Of a stretch of 53,381 bases of DNA, positions 35,063-41,119 are shown one piece after another. Numbering within the stretch: the stretch's first letter is position 1; the number at the start of each line of letters is the position of its first letter. The notes below the pieces were generated by a model. That model saw nothing but the letters and a program-made list of their open reading frames with translations, was not told the origin of the DNA and made no database searches. Both the position numbers and the translations under genes were made by a program. The DNA is from Verrucomicrobiaceae bacterium. GTDB taxonomy: Bacteria; Verrucomicrobiota; Verrucomicrobiia; Verrucomicrobiales; Verrucomicrobiaceae. The DNA lies in contig JAEUHM010000028.1 in assembly GCA_016795485.1 (NCBI GenBank), forward strand, positions 1 through 53,381, in the 5' to 3' direction.

Positions 35063-35387
35063 AATGTGTGGGCGGCGGAGATTGTAGATCGCTAACCGGT
35101 TGCACTGCGATTGGCTGTCCGGCTCTGTCCTCGGAAGGGAGACCAATGCCCAGCGACCCGGAGACATAGGCTTCAGAACCAGCCTATAATACATGTAGCG
35201 GAACACCATTAAAAAGTGGTGACTTAATGGCGGGCAATGGGTGTATAGGCAGACCGTCAGATGTGGCCAGACTCGTGGAAACACCGAGAGCCAGACAAGG
35301 CTGATGCCCGGCACAATCAGTGAGATTGAAAGCCAGCGTCCAGGCGCAACGTCTTGCTAAGGCAATCCACGAAGAAGCCCGCCCAAA

Positions 35388-35546
35388 ATGGACCTTTTTA
35401 GAATCAGACTGCTGGGCGAGATGCCTGAGGAAATAGCCAACCAAATACCAGCCGAGCAGGGATTCGCATTCCTTGACGGGGAACTCCCCTTGGAGGAACT
35501 CCCGGAGCCCGTGCGCGAGTGGATAGAAGACTACCTGGAGGAGTAG
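35388..35546 (+). CDS. Possible small acidic protein (52 aa)
   Basis: ATG 35388 to TAG 35544-35546: MDLFRIRLLGEMPEEIANQ, ending VREWIEDYLEE. Strongly acidic, with amphipathic pattern, shorter than usual gene-calling limits. Small acidic proteins in mobile islands are often DNA mimics or antitoxins, but nothing specific is recognised. The rest of 35063-35773 shows no supported gene. Confidence 0.35.
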   Translation: MDLFRIRLLGEMPEEIANQIPAEQGFAFLDGELPLEELPEPVREWIEDYLEE

Positions 35547-35773
35547 GTTGTGACTTCGCCACAGTGGAGCACTATAAAAAGGTGTGAGATGAGGTGAGTG
35601 ATTGCCTTGTTGGTTTGGGCATGTCTCAAGAGTTGTGACTCAATTGCTGGCCTACATTGTGATTGAGTGGTGAGATGGCCTGAGCGGGTGCCAAACGGCT
35701 ACTCTCATTCCGGGCATGTCGTGGTGACTAAACGGATGGGTTTCGACGGGAAGAAAACGCTGGCAATATGGCC

Positions 35774-35815
35774 GGGGGTCCGCCTGAAAAGTGGCCGAAA
35801 AGTGGCCGGGTTGAA
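35774..35815. repeat. Right arm-type repeats of the island
   Basis: GGGGGTCCGC followed by two tandem AAAAGTGGCCG copies (35787-35797 and 35798-35808) and GGTTGAA. It matches 21534-21575 with about four differences and lies 68 bp from the att core. It is either the second arm of the integrase binding region or a remnant of the integrase 5' coding sequence from an earlier insertion. Confidence 0.7.
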
Positions 35816-35882
35816 GATTTCTCATTCTCTGCTAGCTACTGCCCTTTGACGCTGTAAGCCTTGATTTAATTGGCTTGTAGAG

Positions 35883-35959
35883 TGGCGCACCCGTGAGGAT
35901 TCGAACCTCAAACCTTCTGATCCGTAGTCAGATGCTCTAATCCGTTGAGCTACGGGTGC
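35883..35959 (-). tRNA. tRNA-Arg(ACG)
   Basis: 77 nt with encoded CCA: acceptor GCACCCG/CGGGTGC, D arm GCTC-GAGC, anticodon stem TCTGA/TCAGA with loop CTACGGA giving anticodon ACG, five-base variable region, T stem TGAGG/CCTCA with TTCGAAT loop, discriminator G. The intact gene serves as the island's attachment target; its 3' half is duplicated at 21361-21410. The gene reads toward the island. Confidence 0.96.
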
Positions 35960-36365
35960 GTGGTTTCCGCTTTGGTTGTGGCCTCAGCGGGCCGAGATCA
36001 TACGAGGCGCTGTGTTGTTGTCAAACTCGCTTCTGATTTTTTCCACAATGGTGTTGGGGCAAGAGAACGTCTCACAATAGCGTCAAGTGGAGTCAAATTG
36101 GGTATGCCGCGTTGCTATGCCAAGCTCACGATCAATCGTCGCAATGGAGGTTAGATTGAACTTGCTCCGTTTGTCGCGTGATCAAGTCCGACAAGTGCGG
36201 AGTCGGATGCCGGTTTATCTATCATCGCGTTGTTCGAACATTGAAATCTTCGATACACGTCGGATAGCCAGGTAATGAAAAAGAGGGTTGAAGTGGCGAT
36301 TTCTCGCACAAAAGGTTGGTTGTTGTCATATACCGTGGGTTCCTGGAGCACTTAGGGGCCAATGA
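35960..36365. other. Intergenic gap, nothing recognised
   Basis: About 400 bp between the tRNA and the sigma factor gene. It should contain the tRNA promoter on the minus strand and the promoter of the sigma operon on the plus strand. No convincing ORF, repeat or RNA structure was seen. Confidence 0.6.
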
Positions 36366-36896
36366 ATGACTACCGAGTTTGTTTCTCAGCTCGAATCCCT
36401 GCACAAAGACGCCTTTGGCTGGGCGTTGCATTGCTGCTGCGGCGACTTCGATTTGGCGGAGGAAGTTCTTCAACTGGCATATGCCAAGTTGCTGGACGGG
36501 CGCGCTTGTTTTGCTGGCGATTCCGCGCTGAAAACCTGGTGGTTTGGCGTGTTGCGCTTTACGGCACTAGAGGAGTTGAGGCGGCTTCGATTTCGACGTT
36601 CATTGTTAGGCAAATTGCTGCAATTTGGGGCGGACGATACCGAAGAGGTGGCGAGTCCGCGGGAGAATGTGGAGCGAAGCGAGCAGGCGACCAAACTACA
36701 GGCGATGTTGGCGAAGTTGCCGCCGCGCCAAGCGGAGGTCCTTCATTTAGTCTTTTTTCAAGATATGACCATCGCGGAGGCCTCGGTATTGATGAAAATC
36801 TCAGTTGGATCTGCCCGGCAACATTACGAGCGGGCCAAAGCGGGGCTCAGAACACTTTTTCAGACCGAACTAGAAGTGCCAAATGAAGTCTCCTAA
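36366..36896 (+). CDS. ECF-type RNA polymerase sigma factor
   Basis: 176 residues (ATG 36366). Sigma-2 region (FGWALHCCCGDFDLAEEVLQLAYAKLL, about 18-44) resembles the DNA-melting helix of ECF sigmas. Sigma-4 region has LPPRQAEVLHLVFFQDMTIAEAS and the recognition helix VLMKISVGSARQHYERAKAGL (about 117-160). Overlaps by 14 bp a small membrane-protein gene that may encode its anti-sigma factor. Likely directs an envelope-stress response. Confidence 0.85.
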   Translation: MTTEFVSQLESLHKDAFGWALHCCCGDFDLAEEVLQLAYAKLLDGRACFAGDSALKTWWFGVLRFTALEELRRLRFRRSLLGKLLQFGADDTEEVASPRENVERSEQATKLQAMLAKLPPRQAEVLHLVFFQDMTIAEASVLMKISVGSARQHYERAKAGLRTLFQTELEVPNEVS

Positions 36897-37245
36897 TGAT
36901 CATGACATCAGAGAGCGGTTCCAAGCATTGAAGCGCGAAGTAGATGCGTGCGCGCCTGCTTGGGAGGACTGCTGGAAGTCAGTGCCGAAGGCTAGGTGCC
37001 CTCTCGTCAGTGCTAGAGCAATGCGCATCGGATGGATCGCTGCGGCAGCGGTGGTGGTATGCGCTGCAGTGATGATTTGGCCGGGCCCTGATCGAGGGAC
37101 CCTGGTCCTTACGCTGCCGCCTCTATTTGAGCGTAACACATCCGATCAGTTCGGTGCATTTCTAGCCATTTTGAAGCCGCGGCAACAAGCTGCATGGCCT
37201 TCCGATTCACTCATTCCCCAACACATTAGCCTCATCAACCCATGA
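36883..37245 (+). CDS. Single-TM protein, possible anti-sigma factor
   Basis: 120 residues: a soluble N-terminus of about 45 residues with two Cys (DACAPAWEDCWKS), one membrane helix (IGWIAAAAVVVCAAVMIW, about 49-66) and a short extracytoplasmic tail. Size and topology suit an anti-sigma factor, although no zinc-binding HxxxCxxC motif is present. Overlaps the sigma gene by 14 bp and the next gene by 4 bp, so three genes form one operon. Confidence 0.7.
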   Translation: MKSPNDHDIRERFQALKREVDACAPAWEDCWKSVPKARCPLVSARAMRIGWIAAAAVVVCAAVMIWPGPDRGTLVLTLPPLFERNTSDQFGAFLAILKPRQQAAWPSDSLIPQHISLINP

Positions 37246-38081
37246 AAATAGCCACCATTGTTTCGTTTCATATCCTTGTTAATGTTTCGCTCGCTGCTGG
37301 ACCTCTGGATTGGCTGAAGCCAGATGCTTTAGACCCAGAACGCACTAACCGGATCAAAAGTGAGCTTTCCCTCACCACTGAACAAGAGGCTCGGATGCAG
37401 ACGCTGCTAGAAGACGGTCGACGTTCAATGGAGGAGTTGTCCAAGACGTTGCGAGAGCAGCGCGATAGGTTTGATGCCATGATGCGGAAGCCAAGCACTC
37501 CCGTGGAAGAAGGCGTGACAGCCTTGAAACGGATGATGGAGACCGAGTCCGCAATAAAGGAGCGGCAACTGCGTACGATCTTATCGGTTCGCGATCTTTT
37601 GACGCCGGAGCAGCAAGAGAAGGCGATGGCAGCGTCACGTGGGCGTACGAGTGGCAGCGGCGATATGACGCCATTCGGCGCAAAGGCAGCAAGGGTAAAA
37701 GCAGTGATTGAGGGCTTGGGAGTTCCGCCCACCGAGGCAATTAAAGCGGCTGGTGCGGCCATTGAAGTATTGGTGGGTGAAGGGAAATTGGCGGAGGCTG
37801 AAGCAGCGCTCGACAAGTTCATTATTGCAAACCAAGTCGATGATCCTGACGATGGTTCTGAGCCGGACTTTGGAGGTGAAGAGCCGGGATCTACGGATTC
37901 TGAAACACTTAGGGCACGCCGGGATGAGGTGGCGAGCAAGGCGCAGAAGGTAACGTCTATTCCGCTTCTCAGGAAGCTGGCCAAAGCAAAAACGGCATTG
38001 GAGACGGCCGTCTCCAACCAAGACGCAGAAGCTGTAGGACGCATTCTAACATGGGCTGAAAAGCAAATGACGGGGCTCTGA
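37242..38081 (+). CDS. LTXXQ/Spy-CpxP-like periplasmic protein
   Basis: 279 residues. A signal peptide (TIVSFHILVNVSLAAG) is followed by a long helical region with LSLTTEQEARMQTLLEDGRRS and LLTPEQQEKAM, the paired LTxxQ motifs of the CpxP/Spy/ZraP chaperone-sensor group. A longer C-terminal helical and acidic part (about 140-279) goes beyond the usual length. In related loci such proteins bind unfolded proteins or metals and restrain the sigma/anti-sigma system. ATGA overlap with the upstream gene. Confidence 0.72.
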   Translation: MKIATIVSFHILVNVSLAAGPLDWLKPDALDPERTNRIKSELSLTTEQEARMQTLLEDGRRSMEELSKTLREQRDRFDAMMRKPSTPVEEGVTALKRMMETESAIKERQLRTILSVRDLLTPEQQEKAMAASRGRTSGSGDMTPFGAKAARVKAVIEGLGVPPTEAIKAAGAAIEVLVGEGKLAEAEAALDKFIIANQVDDPDDGSEPDFGGEEPGSTDSETLRARRDEVASKAQKVTSIPLLRKLAKAKTALETAVSNQDAEAVGRILTWAEKQMTGL

Positions 38082-38151
38082 AGCGACCTGCTTCAATAGT
38101 CACAAAACTCCTGTCTGAATCGCAGAAGTGTTGTATGGGTCCAGGCTTGTC

Positions 38152-39402
38152 ATGAGCCTCCCCCCACGTCGCCCGCGCCCAGTATCTGCTTCTCGATCAT
38201 CTTCACCTCCTCCGGGGAGTGATTCGTGGGCTCGGCCTTGGGTGCAGATGAAGTATTTCTCGTTTGCTCCTGCCGTCTATCCTAACATGCTTGCGGCAGT
38301 CTCAGAGGATGCTGCAGCTGGCGAGTTGGTAACTGTTTATGACCGGGATGGGCAGGTGTTTGGTCGGGGAATCTACAACCCCAGGGCTAAAGTGGCTGTG
38401 CGCGTGCTCCAGCACGGCGAGGATGCATTTGAAGAGGCTGATTTGGATGAAAGAGTCGCGCGCGCCATTGATTTGCGACTGCAGCGTCTTGGGCTTCCTG
38501 GCAGAACGGATGCATTTCGTGCGATTCATTCTGATGGCGATGGTTTGGGTGGTCTCGTGGTGGATCGTTACTCTGAGACTCTCTCGATTGAAGTTTCAAC
38601 ACTTGGTATGTGGCGCAGACTGAGGCGTTGGCTGCCTGTGCTCCATCAGAAGCTTGGAACGCAGACGCATGTCATTCACGCCGATGCTGATATCGCCCGC
38701 ATGGAAGGGATGCGCTCGGCGGATGTGCCAGAAATGGATGATGAAGCACCTCGGAGTGTAAGGATTCGTGAGGACAATGTCCGCTACCTTGTTGACTTTA
38801 GTGATGGGCATAAGACTGGCTTCTTCTGCGATCAGCGGGAGAACCGTCTAAAGTTCGCACAACTCGCCCGTGGAAGTCGCGTCCTGGATTTGTGCACTTA
38901 CACCGGTGGATTCGCTCTGAGTGCTCGACTAACAGGTGGATGTGAAGATGTGACTGGAGTCGATCTTGACGAAAAGGCGGTCGCTCAGGCCAAGAAGAAT
39001 GCCGACCTGAATCAGGTGCGCGTCAATTGGGTGCATGCTGATGCCTTCACTTGGGGCCGGCAGATGATCGCTAACGGGCAGATGTGGGATACGGTTGTTG
39101 TTGATCCGCCGAAGTTTGTCATGAGTCGGGAAGGGGAGTTTGCCCAGAAGGGACGCAACAAATACTACGACCTCAATGCGGTGGCGATTCAAATGGTCAA
39201 GCCTGGTGGGCTCTTCGTGACCTGTTCATGCTCGGGTTTGCTGGATGTGGCTGAGTTTGAGGAGATCGTGATGAGAGCCGCACATCGGAACAAACGCAAA
39301 CTTCAGATTATCGACCGAACCGGTGCCGGCCCCGACCACCCGGTGATGTCGAACGCCGCAGACGGTCGCTACTTGAAGGTAGTCTGGGCGTTGGTCTGGT
39401 AG
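38152..39402 (+). CDS. rlmI: 23S rRNA m5C methyltransferase, RlmI-like
   Basis: 416 residues from ATG 38152. An N-terminal PUA-like domain (VTVYDRDGQVFGRGIYNPRA) precedes the THUMP/EEHEE-like middle with GFFCDQRENRLK (about 223-234), the SAM motif VLDLCTYTGGFALSA and the VVVDPPKF (about 315-322) and TCSCSG (catalytic Cys) motifs of RlmI/YccW, which methylates C1962 of 23S rRNA. Its 3' end overlaps the tail of the converging rluE-like gene by 95 bp. Confidence 0.88.
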   Translation: MSLPPRRPRPVSASRSSSPPPGSDSWARPWVQMKYFSFAPAVYPNMLAAVSEDAAAGELVTVYDRDGQVFGRGIYNPRAKVAVRVLQHGEDAFEEADLDERVARAIDLRLQRLGLPGRTDAFRAIHSDGDGLGGLVVDRYSETLSIEVSTLGMWRRLRRWLPVLHQKLGTQTHVIHADADIARMEGMRSADVPEMDDEAPRSVRIREDNVRYLVDFSDGHKTGFFCDQRENRLKFAQLARGSRVLDLCTYTGGFALSARLTGGCEDVTGVDLDEKAVAQAKKNADLNQVRVNWVHADAFTWGRQMIANGQMWDTVVVDPPKFVMSREGEFAQKGRNKYYDLNAVAIQMVKPGGLFVTCSCSGLLDVAEFEEIVMRAAHRNKRKLQIIDRTGAGPDHPVMSNAADGRYLKVVWALVW

Positions 39403-39961
39403 CCAGAAGATCAATTTCTGCTTCGGTGAGCTTTCGCCACGCTCCTGGAGCTAAATCCAGACGCTGAAGGGAAAGGTTGCCCATCGCAACTCTGATAAGC
39501 CGCAGTGTTGGATGGCCACTTGCGGCCGTCATCCTACGGACTTGGCGGTTCTTGCCTTCGGTGAGGGTTAGTTCGACCCACGAGGTGGGGATATTCTTCC
39601 GAAATCGGACCGGCGGGTCCCTCGGCGGGTAAGTTGGCTCGATGAGCCTTGCTCGACATGGCAGCGTCAGGTGATCGTCGAGCTTAATGCCGCCTCGAGT
39701 AAGGATCTGTATGGTTTCGTCATCTGCGACTCCTTCGACTTGAGCATGGTAAGTGCGCGGGTGTGAGTTCCGAGGGTTAAGCAGTTGGTCGGTCCAGGCT
39801 GGCTCGTCACTCAACAGTAAGAGCCCTTCGGAGTCGCGATCTAGACGTCCTATCGGATAGACATCGGGAGGAAAATCAAAATCAGCGAGTGTCTTATGCG
39901 TTGGCAGTTCACGCGTAAACTGCGAGAGCACGTCATAGGGCTTATTGAAGGCGATCAGCAT
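39308..39961 (-). CDS. Pseudouridine synthase, RluE-like (23S rRNA)
   Basis: 217 residues. FNKPYDVLSQFT at the N-terminus and YPIGRLDRDSEGLLLL (catalytic Asp about 41), then GKNRQVRRMTAASGHPTLRLIR, match the RsuA/RluE group; with no S4 domain and this length, RluE (Psi2457) is the best fit. The last 33 residues (Arg/Ser/Pro-rich) are read from DNA antisense to the rlmI-like 3' end, a probably late read-through extension. Three bp separate it from the YkgJ-type gene upstream on the same strand. Confidence 0.85.
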   Translation of the reverse strand: MLIAFNKPYDVLSQFTRELPTHKTLADFDFPPDVYPIGRLDRDSEGLLLLSDEPAWTDQLLNPRNSHPRTYHAQVEGVADDETIQILTRGGIKLDDHLTLPCRARLIEPTYPPRDPPVRFRKNIPTSWVELTLTEGKNRQVRRMTAASGHPTLRLIRVAMGNLSLQRLDLAPGAWRKLTEAEIDLLATRPTPRLPSSSDRLRRSTSPGGRGRHRFGR

Positions 39962-39964
39962 CTC

Positions 39965-40306
39965 TTAGCTGGCAGGTGAGGGCATCTCGATGGCTTCACA
40001 CACACTCCTCCAACCCGGGAACTGCCACTCGTTAGGAAAGCCCTTGCACTGGTGCGGCTTGACTGCCTGGATTTGGCAGTGATTGGGCCCTTCAAGAAAG
40101 ATGCACTCTCCATTTGGTTTCTCAATGAGGGACAGGCCAGTGCGATTGGCGTTGAGATGTGTGTACCGCTCGATGAAATCCTGAAGGGGGAGGTTCAAAT
40201 GTTTAGCAATTGCTGCGGTCTCGTCGTCGGTGATGCGGACGTCTCCAGGCCACCGGCAGCAGTTGCCACAGCGCTGACACTGATAGTAGGTGGTTGCTGA
40301 TTGCAT
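39965..40306 (-). CDS. YkgJ-family Cys-cluster protein
   Basis: 113 residues. The CQRCGNCCRWPG cluster near the N-terminus (about 10-21), and CIFLEGPNHCQI and QCKGFPNEW later, are the signature of YkgJ (UPF0153) proteins thought to bind zinc or an iron-sulfur cluster. Function unknown. It is the first gene of a two-gene unit with the pseudouridine synthase. Confidence 0.82.
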   Translation of the reverse strand: MQSATTYYQCQRCGNCCRWPGDVRITDDETAAIAKHLNLPLQDFIERYTHLNANRTGLSLIEKPNGECIFLEGPNHCQIQAVKPHQCKGFPNEWQFPGWRSVCEAIEMPSPAS

Positions 40307-40395
40307 CCGTTTTTCGATGTGGCGGGTTTGAAACTTGTGCGCACAATGCGGCAGTGAGCAGCGAGTTCAACCATACTTCCTCCAACATCGTGTCC

Positions 40396-40998
40396 ATGGA
40401 CGTGATGGCGTCCCTCGACGAGATGCAGCAAGGGTTGGACTGGGTTCATTGGCTGCTGAGGAGCTTACGGCAGCGTTGCGCTGGAATCGTTCTCCCTGAG
40501 GCCTCGTGTGCGGCAGATCTTTTTTCTCGATGGCAGCACCTAGCTAAAGAGCGATTCCGAGGCGGCATGGGACAGTCACTTCTCGAGGTAATGCGTAAGG
40601 CCGCCGATCACAGGCGTGTGGAGTGGGGTCCTCTCGAATCGCGGTGGGTTGCTTTATTGTCCAGTGAGGAGGCCGAGCGGAGTGCTAAAGCAGGCCATTG
40701 GTTGCTCAAAAGCGTGAAAGGTGCCCGACACGCCGCTAGTCTGACCAACTTGGCGGGAAGGGTGATGAGTGGCGAACTGGTAGGACACATCGGCATCGTT
40801 TGGCCGGTGGTTGCTTCTACATTTCAACTGCCTGAAGTAGCTATGCTTTCAGAGTATCTTCGGTTGGAGTATCAGTGTGCGGCGCGGCTGCTTCCTGAGG
40901 TTCCGCTGGATGCTGGCGGGAATGAAATAGTTGCCAGTGTGTCCAGAGTCATCGGCGAAATGCCTTCAGGGCACACCGATGTGGTTGGACGCTGCTAG
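40396..40998 (+). CDS. Hypothetical helical protein, weakly UreF-like
   Basis: 200 residues from ATG 40396; upstream in-frame starts (GTG 40354, ATG 40294) are possible. All-helical. The C-terminal half (EEAERSAKAGHWLLKSVKGA, GHIGIVWPVVASTFQLPEVA, LSEYLRLEYQCAARLLPE) follows the spacing of the urease accessory protein UreF, but no urease genes are near and the N-terminal UreF signature is missing. Either a remote paralogue or a false resemblance. Confidence 0.5.
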   Translation: MDVMASLDEMQQGLDWVHWLLRSLRQRCAGIVLPEASCAADLFSRWQHLAKERFRGGMGQSLLEVMRKAADHRRVEWGPLESRWVALLSSEEAERSAKAGHWLLKSVKGARHAASLTNLAGRVMSGELVGHIGIVWPVVASTFQLPEVAMLSEYLRLEYQCAARLLPEVPLDAGGNEIVASVSRVIGEMPSGHTDVVGRC

Positions 40999-41071
40999 AT
41001 GTCGTCAGTCTGGTATTTACGGGATCGCCGACGAATCAGAGCCTTAGGGTCAAAAATCCTCCGAACATTTC

Positions 41072-41100
41072 TTGATTTTGCTATAAATATCTGATAATAT
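41072..41100 (+). promoter_or_regulatory. Candidate sigma-70-type promoter of the pel-like operon
   Basis: TTGATT (41072-41077), a 17-bp spacer, and TAATAT (41095-41100) in an AT-rich tract 20 bp before the GTG start at 41120. The only strong promoter-like pair in the 120-bp gap. If used, the leader would be very short. Confidence 0.45.
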
Positions 41101-41119
41101 TCCCAAAATCGCGAACAAC

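Larger units (their letters stand above)
21361..35932. mobile_element. 14.6-kb integrative element (defence island) in the 3' end of tRNA-Arg(ACG)
   Basis: Bounded by an exact 50-bp direct repeat, 21361-21410 and 35883-35932, the second copy being the 3' half of an intact tRNA-Arg. A tyrosine integrase begins 88 bp inside the left end and an excisionase-like gene follows. Cargo: an unknown 351-aa protein, a winged-helix protein, PLD-helicase, methyltransferase-antitoxin fusion, AbiEii-type toxin, a small ORF and an Mrr_N-like gene. Both ends carry matching arm-type repeats (21534-21594 and 35774-35815). No transfer, capsid or packaging genes are visible, so it is an integrative genomic island rather than a complete phage or conjugative element. 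Confidence 0.9.
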
